Positions 24,364 through 35,528 of a DNA stretch of 64,000 nucleotides are shown piece by piece. Source of the stretch: Halichondria panicea (lineage: Eukaryota > Porifera > Demospongiae > Suberitida > Halichondriidae). A model generated the notes under the pieces. That model saw only the letters and a list, made by a program, of their open reading frames with translations, did no database searches and was not told the DNA's origin. The stretch is taken from NCBI RefSeq assembly GCF_963675165.1, contig NC_087384.1, positions 5,449,182 through 5,513,181 on the forward strand, in the 5' to 3' direction. How positions within the stretch are numbered: position 1 is the stretch's first letter; each line of letters begins with the position of its first letter. The position numbers were made by a program, and so were the translations under genes.

Positions 24364-25290
24364 ATGAATCTTTTGTGCCTAGCACTTGTGGCTACTTCTT
24401 TCCTGACTGAGTGTGCCTCTCTAGACTTTTCGCAACCAGTAAGTGCTTCAGAATACCACGCAATGATCAAACAAGGGTTTGCTACCAACTAATTTCAAGA
24501 TACGCCTTCCTACAGCCGACAAGTACCGAACTAAGAACATCCAAGACCTCTACGATAAAGGGTTTCGCAATGTGAGGCTCCGCTGCCGACCAGAATTGTA
24601 CGAAGATCAGTATGATACAGCCGAGTTTAATGTATTTTTAACAAAATTAGCAGAAGTTGGGTTGATGTTTGCCAAAGGGATTGTAAAGGAAGTTTACGAA
24701 GAGACAAAACAAAGTATGATGCTTGGACATCTGCAGTGATTAAAACGATTCGTGAAACAGTGGGTAGAAAAAATGCTGACCGAATAATTATTTTGGGATC
24801 ACCAGAAAAAACTTCACTGCATGGGTCTCGAATACATTCGTCAAAATGCGGCTCCCTATATAGATTCTTACATGATGGTCGAGTGGCGCAAGTATGCTGC
24901 TGGTCCTACTGCTATACCAGACAGACCATGGTACTGGAGTGGAAATGGATCAGATACACAGAAAAGGCTATTGGCAGAAGGTGTCGAACGAGCAAACCGT
25001 TTTACGGTTGCAACAGATATTCCTACTTACTTTGGAGCATGGATGCCAAGAGATAATAAAGATGGAAGCTACCAGAGCCTGATGTCATCAACTTTGCTCG
25101 ATTTTTTGTTGATTTGTTAAAGTCTGCACGAATCCCATGGTCCCTGAATGTGATTGACAACTATACTACTTCACAAAAGAGAGCAAATGGTTAACTAAAA
25201 ATCAGATTCTGCCATATGGGGTGCCAACTGGAGCACCACTCAACATGTCTCGTGTTCTAGATAATAATTATTTTAGATGTGATGAATTAG
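24364..25290 (+). pseudogene. GH5-family glycoside hydrolase, copy 2 (deleted and frameshifted)
   Basis: A tandem duplicate of copy 1 with the same signal peptide. A one-base insertion near 24490 creates a stop after GFATN. A deletion near 24655 removes about 60 codons, including ISWEHHYAEA and the FNLFTELG active-site block. Further frame changes follow, yet YMMVEWRKYAAGP, FGAWMPRDNKDGS and the MN terminus survive. Loss of the catalytic region makes this copy non-functional. It retains seven bases that copy 1 has lost near 23250. Confidence 0.8.
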
Positions 25291-25735
25291 TGCATGCACT
25301 TTGCGACAATTTGTAGATAGCTTCTTACTTTTTTGTATACAGCTAAAATATTGGACTATATTATAATCATGATTTTTATTATCAGTGCATGGAATGTGCA
25401 AAAGTTGGGTGCATGTGGTTCACTTCTACAGTAGCTGAGTGTTTTCCAGGAAAACCAGTTGACCTGTGGAAGCAACCATGCATGCCTGGAATGAACCATA
25501 ATTATATGATATTCGAATTATATAATTATAGATACATAATTATATACTAGGAAATATTTCATTGGTGCCAGCATTGATAACAGAATTGGACATCATGCTG
25601 CATTGCTCTATAAACAGTCAATAATATGCTGTTTGCAGCTTACAATGGCAGAGTAAGATTGGTCAGGCATGTAGTGGTAAGGACTTATAAGGTTTACACA
25701 TGCATGCAGTGTTCAGCAATTTTGCAGTGATATAT

Positions 25736-25791
25736 TAGCCTCGATTCCAGGTCGCATTATAATACATATTTAATTGGCCTGGAATCGATTA
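25736..25791. mobile_element. TAGCC-ended miniature foldback, degraded right end
   Basis: The left end TAGCCTCGATTCCAGGTCG is intact. The right end reads GGCCTGGAATCGATTA, so the last bases have diverged. No target duplication is visible. Confidence 0.65.
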
Positions 25792-25902
25792 CATGCATTA
25801 AAACATGCATTAAAACATTTAAAAGACACCAACCCCTATATATAGTTCACGTATTATGTCGGCAAAGGTAGATCATGGTCAAGTCCATGCCTATATCAAG
25901 TA

Positions 25903-26259
25903 TAGTCTGGGGGCCAGACCTAATAGCTCAGGGGCAAAATCAAGAGGCTAGGATTAGGTCTGGAGACTCTTGCAGCATTTCCGTGTGCTCTAGCGAATGT
26001 TGCCAGAGCCATGAAATGCATATCCTATATGTTATGTGATTTTTAACTGACCCAATAAAATGCGAGTATTGCCTCTGTGGAATTTGGATTGCAGCCAATG
26101 GTATTGCTACATCTACTCATTCTTTATAACCTCCAATATCACAAGTCTCCCACTAATAAATTAACATTCCAAGAGCAGGTGGAAGTGCTGCAAGAGTCTC
26201 CAGACCCCTATTCTCTCTTCCCCCTCTCCCCTCTGAGAAAAGGTCTGGCCCCCAGACTA
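25903..26259. repeat. Foldback element with AGTCTGGGGGCCAGACC ends
   Basis: TAGTCTGGGGGCCAGACCT on the left is mirrored by AGGTCTGGCCCCCAGACTA on the right. An inner pair, GGTCTGGAGACTCTTGCAGC/GCTGCAAGAGTCTCCAGACC, adds to the stem. Each arm is itself partly palindromic. Confidence 0.8.
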
Positions 26260-26338
26260 AACCCTGCATGCCCATTCTTTGATATATATAAAACAGCCAC
26301 CTATTCTTCTCAACGCCCAAATTATTTTCAGCGTAAAT

Positions 26339-26547
26339 TACCGTATAGCGTGTAATTTTCGTGGGGCAAAATATTCATGGTTTTCGTGGTTGGATGTCTG
26401 ACCACAAATATTTTACCCACGAATGAAGCGACCTTGCCTACCTTTACCTGCAGTGCAAGCTCCAACCACGAAAATATTACCCACGAAATGCCTCAATAAT
26501 GCTAACCACAAATATTTTGTCCCCCGAAAATTACCCGCTATACGGTA
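26339..26547. repeat. TACCGTATAGCG MITE
   Basis: The ends TACCGTATAGCGTGTAATTT and AAATTACCCGCTATACGGTA are inverted, with several internal (A)CCACGAAAATATT units in both directions. Related ends occur at 34.8 and 47.7 kb. Confidence 0.8.
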
Positions 26548-26976
26548 ATCACAAACACAACATAGACTATGTTACATTATACAAGTAGATCTATATAATT
26601 ATTAGAGCATCAAACTGCCATGTGCCTGCAATGTTCTATATTTATATCATTGAATAGTAATCATCCTTGATTGAGTCAAAAATACACTCACTATATCTAT
26701 TAAGTGAACTACTGAACATCATATTGGTGATGAGGATCAAACTAAGCTTACCTTCACATAGTCTAAAGCAGACGAGGATTGAGTATACTAGTCAGTCTGC
26801 GCTTCATAATTATTACTTCAAGGTTGTAATTAGGATTGGCAGAGCATTTGTATAGGTAATAACAAACAATATACTTTTTAGATCTATATCTGCACAGTGT
26901 ATACATATATACCTAGTACGAGTGTCACAAAAATCCTCTACTCTTTAGCGTTTAATCGTGCAGCTTAATTAGTGCG

Positions 26977-29908
26977 CTACAGTAGTTTGGTAGTAACAGT
27001 GGCTTGCTCGTCATCGTATATCTCATCTTCGGAGGTGAGTGGTACTATTGGGCGAGGAACAATATCATCGTACACATGATGGACATCTGTGGTATACTCC
27101 ACCATGTCAATTTGTGATCCCTCCTGACTGTGAGAAGTATTCACTGAATTTGAGGATGGGGGGCGGTGCCCATATGCAATATTTTCATTCAGTATGTCAG
27201 AGGCTTGTGCAACTTCCATGTCATTTGGATTAGAGAAGGATGTGTGAAGGTGAAGAGAGTGTGCAGTGTGTTGCTGCCTGGGTTGTACTTGAGCATGTTC
27301 TTGTATTCTTGAGGCCCTAATGTGGACATATATACATGCGTGCATGCATGCACATGCACAGTAAGAATCACAGTCACCAATGGATCAATTATAGGTTAAT
27401 ATAATATAAATACAGTCATGTGTGGTGACCATAATTATACCTATATAATTTATATAGTAAGTTACCTCAGAAAGAAAATCGTACTTTGAATAATTATAAT
27501 AATATACTATTAGGCATTAAGTAGAATCATACACATTGCTATACGTTCTTTAAAACCATGCAGCCTCTCATGCCTCTCTTTAATTTGAATTGGTATCACT
27601 ATCAGTTCTGCAGTGCTCAACTATCTCCTTGACTATATGCATGTACTGGGTTCAAGAGGCCATCTGTTTGTGTATCCTAATATTATAATAGACAGCCATG
27701 CATGCATGCATATACATGTATATATAGTCAGTACAATAGTTGTTTACCAATACTATAATCGTATATATATATATATGGATTGTGTCATATATATGACATT
27801 GGAAAGTTACTTATCATGCATGCATGGTAGAATGTTGCTGTTTTACTACAGATCCATGAAAAGTAGTACTATATGCGGAAATGCTGCAATCAGATTGGCA
27901 TTTTCAACTTCTTTCCACACGTAATATCCAAATGGAACGAGGAGCTATGGAAAGGGCAGGCATACATGTATGTACCCGTCTCTAGCTAGTCAAGTGTTAT
28001 AAGCTCAGCGCAGCAAAGCAAGCCATAACTTTTTTTACTGTTATTCGGTGTCTCAACTAAGGATAAATGTAATCTTCTACTTAACAGTGCTCATCCTAAC
28101 ACTATATCTTTTGTAGTATTGGACACTTTAAAAAAAAGCTCCCTTAGTTGTATTCGCATTCCAACCGTTATCATTTTTTACAAACGCACACATGAATGGT
28201 ATACCTTTTGCCTATTGTAATAGTGGCTTACATTCGGCTTTTCTTTTTATACAGACTGGTGATCACAGCGATAACAGCCATGGTCGAACAGATGACGACT
28301 ATCCCAATTACAGCTCCTCCTACAATCCAGTTTGTATATTTCTGTTCTGTTAAGGTGCTGTTGCACGCCAGAGTCCATGAAGTGCTTGTGTTTGTGCTAA
28401 ACAATTTTTCCAAATGTAGAACTTGGGAATTAAGAATGATCCTTTGATCTTCAACATTCTATAGGGAAGTTATAATTATAATGTCCCTTGTAATTTGAGC
28501 CTGCTATATATATACGTATCGTTGTCTTGCAATGGTATGACTAATATAAGTGGTTTACATAGCCATGAAGTGAAAGTTTAAAACAACTACGTATACATGC
28601 ATGAATGTATTATTTTACCTTCCAGATCTCAATGAGTGCAATCACATCATCAGCGGTTATTGATGGACTACTTGAGCTGCACTGGACCACAACAGTAGAG
28701 GTGAAGACAACCTCATCTGTCGCTGATTTTCCACAGCACTCAAATGATGGATTGATAATGTCGTAAGAGCATTGTTGTGACTGGGTAGTGCAAACACTGT
28801 GTAGAGCAGACTGTTTGATTTGAGATATCAGCTCATTGGATTGAACACTGTTGTTAGGCTGAAGAAATGTGCATAAGAATTTTTATTTCGAGACGCCTGC
28901 CTATAATTATGGCCATTTTCTGGCTATTAACATTTCGACATAGTTGCAATGCTATAATAGGAGTAGGGCAGAGCCACTGGTCCACTTTTACCTACTTGAA
29001 CCATGTACCCATCCGGCAGCATGAAGGCCATAGTACGGCATGCATGCAGGTGGCATTGTGTCACTATAAGATCTTGACCTAAACATGCACGCATCATTAG
29101 ATACGACAGGCACAGTGCAGCTCTAGCAATCAGTTTGATTGAGTACTAATTATCCGCCCACGATGTACCCATGCACGTAATTAGTGTAATCAGAAGCTAA
29201 TTGCTTAAACTGCACTGCGCCTGTTTGTCGGACCTCCTTTGCACCCATTACATGCTGTATAGACACAACAATCTTATACCATTAACTCACATTCCATTCA
29301 CGGCAGTTGTTCATTCCAACAAGCACTAACTGAAAGTTAGCTTTAGTGATAGCTGCGTAAGTATTACAATTTGTTAGAACATGCATGCAACTCAAATAAA
29401 ACTAACAGTTTCTCACCTTGAACCTTCACATTGAATGTATTACTATGGTCAGTGTTTCCCATGCTACATCCATACAATCCTGTTTGTTGAAAATTTACAT
29501 TGCACAGAATGAGAGTCCATATTGTGTACTGTGTTCCTGAGGATGACGTAAAGTTCTCAAATGTTAGTAGTGTTTCATTGGTGTTGGTTAGTAGCTGGTC
29601 ATTCCTAAACCAGCTGACTCGCTGGTTGTTAGAACTAACACAACTCAATGGTAGGAGTGAGTTTTCAGGTACCGACACATCACTTGGTGTTAATGAAAGA
29701 AATCCTGTACAGGTTGTATGTAATGTATATATGTATATAAGTGTATATATGTATATAAGGTTCAGGACTGATCTATTGATACGATTACTAATTATAGCTA
29801 TACATCATACACATCAAGAAACAGAGGAGTGTCACCTTTAGTTGGTGTTGTAATGAAGAGTGCTACAAAAAGCATTGTCCTTGTAGTCAGCATTATATAA
29901 CATGCCAT
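26977..29908 (-). CDS. Single-Ig transmembrane receptor with tyrosine-rich cytoplasmic tail
   Basis: Six minus-strand exons join to 409 aa: 29908-29836, 29704-29417, 29352-29291, 28858-28619, 28458-28232 and 27316-26977. The order is signal peptide (MLFVALFITTPTKG), one Ig-like domain (about 30-118), unfamiliar ectodomain, membrane helix (about 265-287, WIVGGAVIGIVVICSTM) and a tail of about 120 residues. The Ig domain has LPLSCVSSNNQRVSWFRNDQ and the late-strand TGLYGCSMG, giving the usual Cys-Trp-Cys pattern. The roughly 140-residue membrane-proximal ectodomain has several Cys and matches no family I know. The tail begins LYKKKSRM and holds NIAYGH, VEYTTD, VYDDIVPRP and EIYDDE, possible SH2 or PTB docking sites. 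Its N-x-A-Y motif recurs in the integrin tail at 54.9-56.7 kb. There is no kinase or phosphatase domain. Receptor function is inferred from architecture. Confidence 0.82.
29100..29246. repeat. AGGAGGTCCGACAGGCG-family MITE in Ig-receptor intron
   Basis: ATACGACAGGCACAGTGCAG on the left pairs with CTGCACTGCGCCTGTTTGTC on the right. Internal AATTATCCGCCCACG matches the 17.1- and 55.6-kb copies. Confidence 0.7.
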
Positions 29909-32222
29909 TTGATCGTAGCTTTGTCTATAATAATACAGCTGGTAAGACAATCGATTTTTATATTGACATAAAATTATATAATACGTCTACACTGTCATGT
30001 ATAATTATAGCTTCTGAACTGAATCTAGATGAAATTTTAGAGTGATGATCTATAGTTTTATATTATTAGCGTGTCAATAAACTGTTTCTTTGAAAGTAAC
30101 TGTATCTATACTCTGACTTTGAATAGTGTCTTAACAGTCAAACATTCCTGTGCATGCATGTGTTTGAAATATGATACAGGAAACGTATAATATAATTATG
30201 TACTGTATTAATCGATATTCAGTTCACAACTGTTAGAAATACTATAACTATGCATATATGTACCTGCCAGACCCCAGCACACCATTCACCTATTCCCGAA
30301 CCGGGATCCGGATAGGCCTCTGGCCATTAGCGGCAACGCAAGCAAACTTGGAGACGTTGGCAGGAGCCCGGGAAGAGTTTTTATTTCTTCTTAACGGACT
30401 GGTACCCTGTAATCAGATTGGCTGGAGATAGGGTTATATTAGTTTTGCAGGTGATCAGTGTGTGTAAACACTTCAGCATAACTGTTTAGTATAATACATG
30501 CATTATCATATATAGTCCATAAATGTAGTTATTATGAGCTCTTGTGTTCTAATACATACATAGGTTACGCAATAATTGAAAACACACACTACTGCACTGT
30601 CAATCCTATATGTACAACCTACTGGTTGTACTAATCCTGTTCCACAATGCAATAGCCCAACACAGGCATTCCATATAGATTCGTAATCAGGTTTGCATGC
30701 ATGGTTGAATGATAACATTTTCTCCAATGCCTTGAATTTCAAATCGTGTAAGACTCCTTCTCACGACAATAATATTCCATGCTTCTAAGCTAGACTGTAG
30801 GAGTATATATATATATTCCATGCTTCTAAGCTAGACTCACTGTACATTCACTGCATAGAAACATATAGAAACGTGTTGCTATAGCCTAAATCCTTGCCAG
30901 GGCAGGAGTATAGATCTAGACTAAAATACTATGACTGTGTGAAAGAAACAAATGTATATAGCTAGATGTAGACTATTCTGTAACACAAAATCTACAGATA
31001 CGTGTCTTGGAATCATCAGTATATATAATTATAGCTGCTTTAATTTGTCTACTTCCTCCATCCGTATCCTGGATGAGCTCGGTCATCTCACTCTCTGCTC
31101 TCCATTGGAGAAGAAACATTGAGGTATTTCTTTCCACGTACATTTAGGTCTTAGCAATCAAACTTAAGATCGACTTCTGATAGTCAGCTTGAGAACCACT
31201 ATAATAGCGCTGATGACCGAATACTACGGTGGCCCTGAGTGCTACTCTAGTTGATAGTTCATACTTGATAGTTCAAATGCGTAGTTGCTACTTGATAGTT
31301 CAAACGTGTAGTTGGTAGTTGGCAGTTGGTATAGTTCGTGACCTTTACACCCATAATAATTGCTAGATATCTAGCTGGCCTAAGACGACAATAACTTATA
31401 TGTATAATCTCTATAGGTAGGGAGGCAATTTAAAGTCTAATCCCCCACCTATAATCCCGGTAGGGGGGCAAACAGGTTTTGCATGGCACTTTTAACATCT
31501 ATCATAACACAGCATAATTAATTGTAAAGGTCACGAACTACCAACTACCAACTGCCAACTGACAACTATAGCAACTACGCGTTTGAACTATATAGCAACT
31601 ATGCATTTGAACCATCAACTATAGGAGTAGCACTCAGCTCATGCACTCAGGGCCACCGTAATACGCACATGCATATACCTCATACTTTTTATCCTGAGCT
31701 TGACCCCAGCACAAAGGTCTGCCAGGTTCGAATGACTGCTGACCTCAGTCATTACCTCACTTTGTCTTTGTCTACTTGCATTTCCCCAGTGATCTAACAT
31801 GTGAGATCCTTAATCCAACCATTATGTCAATGTTTGGTCCAAGGTACATGCATGTATGCAGTCCATGAACAGTACATTAGGTGCATGCAGGTCAGTGGAG
31901 GATGTATTCATTTCACCTATCCTGTTTAGTATAGACATAATACCTTCGACAAGAGTGTTCAGTGAAGAGTAGTGAGAGCAGAAAAGGTAAACTCTAGATA
32001 GACGAGCACTGTCATTACATCACTATTTTTGTCAGTATAGAGTTTCTTGAAAGGTGAAATCAAGGTAAGTTAACTTTATATCATATAATATATCTAGCTA
32101 GACAGCTTCTTCTCAGTGCTCATGCATGCATGCATGCATGGCTGTCATGTGGTTACATTTTCCAGCTAGATGTCTAGCGGGGAAATACTTAATATATAGT
32201 GCCACTCTTTTTCCTGATAGGA
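29909..32222. other. Intergenic region, no gene recognised
   Basis: Contains the foldback at 31225-31660. A short GC-richer patch at 30290-30400 (around CCGAACCGGGATCCGGATAGG) differs in composition but holds no recognisable frame. The end is presumably the promoter and 5' untranslated region of the glycine-rich gene. An acceptor (GATAG|GA) lies just before its ATG, suggesting a 5' untranslated exon. Confidence 0.5.
31225..31660. repeat. Foldback element with subterminal TAGTTG tandem units
   Basis: The ends TACGGTGGCCCTGAGTGC and CACTCAGGGCCACCGTA are inverted. Each roughly 115-bp arm contains degenerate tandem units of the type TGATAGTTCAAA, or the reverse. GTTCGTGACCTTTACA/TGTAAAGGTCACGAAC closes the stem around a 160-bp centre. 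Confidence 0.8.
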
Positions 32223-33218
32223 ATGCCGTCAGGAGGCGGTGGTGCAGGTGCTGGTGGAGGTGGAAGTGGAGGTGGAGGTGGAGGTGGTTTTGGAGGAGGA
32301 GGGATCAGTTTTGGTGGCTATGATGGGGGGAAACTGAAAGCTGTACTTTGCTTTGTCGTGAATCTGGTGATAGTGATCCTTGTAATTGGTTCCTTGATTG
32401 GAGGTGTTCTAAGCAGTAGGTCTAATTCTACAGACATTTCTACAAGTTTTTACTCCCCAGGAGACAGTCGACTTCTGTTTCTGTCCTCATTCTTTTGTGA
32501 TGGTGGTTCTCTTGAGCTGTCTTCTAATTCAGTTAATGCTGAACTGCTACTTGTTGACTCTACCCCACCTCTTGATAACACTAACAACTTTACAATAACT
32601 GTTGATTCAAGTTTTGATCCTTTGGAGTTCCAATTCTGGCAATATCATTTACATCCTAATTCTAACATAACATTGTCCATTCAAACAAATTTTCTCATAA
32701 ATGTGTACATCATTAAAGGAAATGATAATGCAAACCGATGGAGAAGCTTACTAAATGGGGAAATCGCTGAAGAATTCTTAGAGCGAATAACAACTATCCC
32801 GGAGGTTACCTACCAAGTTGAGACAGAAGATGAGTACTACATATTTATTTATAACTCCTTAGCATCAAGGCCTGTGTTTGTGAGTGCATCTCTAACATTT
32901 GAGCGTTTTGAATACAGTGCTCCTGCTGCTGTTTTTTTGAATGGAAGTTGTGTTGTACGTGAGCAGGGACACTGTACTGTTCCAATTCCCTACAACATAA
33001 TAGAGTTACAAGAGTTTTTGGTGATTATCTCTATGCCAGCAGTTGTTGACTATGGTGAAAACATTCAAGTCTCACTTGACTGTGAACAAAGAGGATGGGC
33101 ATACGCAGTTGTCATTCTGGTTCCAATGGCTATAGGTATTACAATATTCCTTGTTAGTTTAGTGCTGTTAATTAATTCATACTCTATTTTAAAACCCATG
33201 CATGTAATAGACAATTAG
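32223..33218 (+). CDS. Glycine-rich two-transmembrane protein, family member A
   Basis: 331 aa from ATG 32223. The ATG eight codons upstream is in frame, but all three paralogues start at the conserved MPSGGG, so the later one is chosen. A cytoplasmic Gly-rich head (about 40 residues) precedes membrane helix 1 (AVLCFVVNLVIVILVIGSLI) and an ectodomain of about 220 residues. Membrane helix 2 (AVVILVPMAIGITIFLVSLV) lies near the C-terminus, followed by a short tail. Ectodomain blocks shared with paralogues are FYSPGDSRLL, FCDGGSLELSSNSV, FWQYHLHPNSN, KGNDNAN and EQRGWAYAVVILVP. There are many N-glycosylation sites. The coding region is intronless. I do not recognise a named family. The Trp-aromatic strand pattern faintly recalls the ectodomain of APD-type membrane RING proteins, but no RING is present. 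Function unknown. Confidence 0.85.
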   Translation: MPSGGGGAGAGGGGSGGGGGGGFGGGGISFGGYDGGKLKAVLCFVVNLVIVILVIGSLIGGVLSSRSNSTDISTSFYSPGDSRLLFLSSFFCDGGSLELSSNSVNAELLLVDSTPPLDNTNNFTITVDSSFDPLEFQFWQYHLHPNSNITLSIQTNFLINVYIIKGNDNANRWRSLLNGEIAEEFLERITTIPEVTYQVETEDEYYIFIYNSLASRPVFVSASLTFERFEYSAPAAVFLNGSCVVREQGHCTVPIPYNIIELQEFLVIISMPAVVDYGENIQVSLDCEQRGWAYAVVILVPMAIGITIFLVSLVLLINSYSILKPMHVIDN

Positions 33219-33559
33219 TCTTGTGCTGTTAGGAAAAATTATAATCACAGTACTTCATTGTATACTTATTTATTCATTTTGTTGGTATTAAATAAATGAA
33301 TAGCTATATAGAAAAATATAGCGATGCCGGGGGGGAAGAAAAATTTGGTCGGTTCTGATCTCAGACTACTGTTGTTTCGAAGAGAAAGGTATGCTGCAAT
33401 GCAGCTTACTGGCTTTGGCCTGACTTTTAGCAAGACTTTAGACTCGCCTATAAGCATGTGGAATTGCATGCATTGAGAGAGTTTCGTTAAATTGTAGCCA
33501 TGCAGACAGGATGAGCCTAAGAAGTCGCTAATATATGTTAATTGGTTCCATGCAGTCAT

Positions 33560-33782
33560 GATATGCATGCCTATATATACATTGTGGAATCTTCTACTGC
33601 ATGTAGACCTATATATTATATATAGATGTACATCAAAAAGAAGTGATCATGATGAGGTCATGCACCACTACAATGAGAATCCAGCTATCCTATATATGCA
33701 AGCAGGATGTGATTCTATAAGTAGGGAGATTCTCTATAGTGATTCTATGTTATAGAATCACTGGAGAATCTCCCTACTTATA
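33560..33782. repeat. Duplicated flank of the glycine-rich gene family, ending in a hairpin
   Basis: The block around GATGTACATCAAAAAGAAGT, GATCATGATGAGGTCATGCA and GGATGTGATTCTATA recurs in reverse at about 36890-37075 and forward at about 58590-58800, each time on the upstream side of a family copy. Here it ends in a hairpin at 33714-33782 (ATAAGTAGGGAGATTCTC and its complement). This supports duplication of gene plus promoter region. Confidence 0.7.
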
Positions 33783-33984
33783 ATTAGTCTGGAAGTATTA
33801 GTAGTTCACACGCATGCATGCGATATGATTTCCTGGCTATAGACCTCTATACATAGGTAATAGTCTATATAGATCTAGATATACTACTACCGTACGTAAA
33901 CTGAGTTTTAGAGTATTAATTCAATAAAGGTGATTTTATTAAAACATAGAGACAAGTAGTCCACGGACCAGTGTAGGCTTACAT

Positions 33985-34780
33985 CCATAACATTGTCCAT
34001 TCAAACAATCACAAATGTGTATAAGTATCATCTAAGGAAGTTATAATATGCAAACCAATGGAGAAGCTTACTAAAAATGGGGAAATTGCTGAAGAAGTCT
34101 TAGAGCGAAGAACAAATCAATATCCCGGAGGTTATCTACCAAAAGATGTATTAACTACATTTTATAGCATCAAAACCTGTGTTGGTGCATGAGTACATCT
34201 CTAACATTGAATAGAGTGCTCCTGATGCTATTAATTTGAATGGAAATTGTGAGCAGGGACGCTGTACTGTTCCAATTCCCTACAACATGATAGGGTTACG
34301 ATTATATAATATAGTCTATACCAGTAGTTGTTGCATGCATGTGACTACGATAAAAACATTCGAGTGTCACTTGTAGAGGATGAGCATACGCAATTTTCAT
34401 TCTGGTTCCAACGACTATAATTATAGGTATTACCAGGAGTGTATAAAGAGGAGTATCCAACTGTAGCAGTTGTATAGTATAAACCAGGTTTCGGTACAAG
34501 TATATATGTCATACCACGTCACACCAGACCGCATCTTAAGTGGGTGCGTAGGTGTAGTGGTTAATTAGTTAAAAATTATATCAGAATACACACGTGTGGT
34601 TTGTACCTCCAGCCCACATTTAATGGCTAACAGTTTACACAACTACAAGTGTTAGTGATGAATTCACCGAGATGTAGAATGGAATGTGCGTGGGAGTCGC
34701 ATACTCCTCTTCATACACTACTGGTATTACGTTAGTTTATAGAGCTGTTCAAATTTTAAGTTTTATGCTGTATATATATA
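33985..34780 (+). pseudogene. Degraded copy of glycine-rich two-TM gene A
   Basis: Nucleotide match to member A from ACATTGTCCATTCAAACAAT onwards, including GCAAACCAATGGAGAAGCTT, GAGCAGGGACGCTGTACTGT and CATTCTGGTTCCAACGACTA. Many indels destroy the frame, and the 5' half is missing. The match is interrupted at 34434 by an inserted element and resumes after 34730. Confidence 0.8.
34434..34722. mobile_element. CAGGAGT-ended MITE inserted in pseudogene, 8-bp target duplication
   Basis: GGTATTAC stands directly before and after the element. The ends are CAGGAGTGTATAAAGAGGAG and CTCCTCTTCATACACTACTG. An 8-bp duplication with CAG/CTG ends fits a hAT-type non-autonomous element. A second copy is nested in the pogo-like MITE at 53.9 kb. 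Confidence 0.8.
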
Positions 34781-34833
34781 TAGGTATATTTATCAGTTCA
34801 GAAGTGAAAGTATTTATACTCGATTCTGTATAT

Positions 34834-35057
34834 ATCGTATAGCGCGAAATTTTTGAGGCACTTATATTTCGTGGATTTGCCTCTAAAAGCATTTCGTTGC
34901 ACAATTTTCGCAGAATGACTGCTTACCGGAAGCCACGCCTTTAAATCTTTGCATATTATGGCAGATAATTCTAATTAAAGAACAATTTTCGTGGACTTAA
35001 TTTTCGTGTAGGATTGCTAACCCACGACATCTGCGAAAATTTCGCGCTATACGGTAT
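34834..35057. repeat. CGTATAGCGCGAAATTT MITE
   Basis: The ends CGTATAGCGCGAAATTTTTG and AAAATTTCGCGCTATACGGT are inverted. The interior, including TTACCGGAAGCCACGCCTTT, is nearly the same as at 47737-47963. Confidence 0.82.
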
Positions 35058-35099
35058 AGCAGGTAAATAATGATAATTATTTAGCGAGCTTTTAATTTG

Positions 35100-35528
35100 A
35101 CAATCTCATGCTGCAAGCATGCATAGATTTATTGATTTTGTGCAATATATACCGCACTGGGTGGGACTGAGTATCAAGAAAACATTGGCGATTTTTAATT
35201 TTAGCGACCCCACCTTGATTCTATAAATCGAATGAACCTTCCACCGGAGGGGACAACCTCCGAAAGGAGGACAAAATCTCTGCTCGGTAAATTGTCCAAA
35301 TTTATTCGGAGGTTCCACTGTACAGCAACCCATGCATATGCATAATTAATGTCGGACTGATGGAAAAGCGAAGTGAAATCCTATGATGTCTGACCACAAT
35401 GAGCAATAAGTGAAACAATTGTAATAGACAAAATTCATGGCAAGGTTGACAGAGAATACCCCAATAATGCAAATGAGAGGTCTATATACCCACGATCTTT
35501 CTCAATTATACATCAACAAAATTATTAC
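35100..35528. other. Spacer with MITE-like segment
   Basis: About 35200-35325 contains GGAACCTTCCACCGGAGGGG-type sequence with AGGTTCCACTGTA at its right edge, suggesting another MITE remnant. No gene is seen. Confidence 0.35.

Larger units (their letters stand above)
25291..26976. other. Intergenic region with repeats
   Basis: Contains a degraded TAGCC foldback (25736-25791) and two further elements listed separately. No gene is recognised. The 92-codon frame at 26077 lies inside a foldback. Confidence 0.6.
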
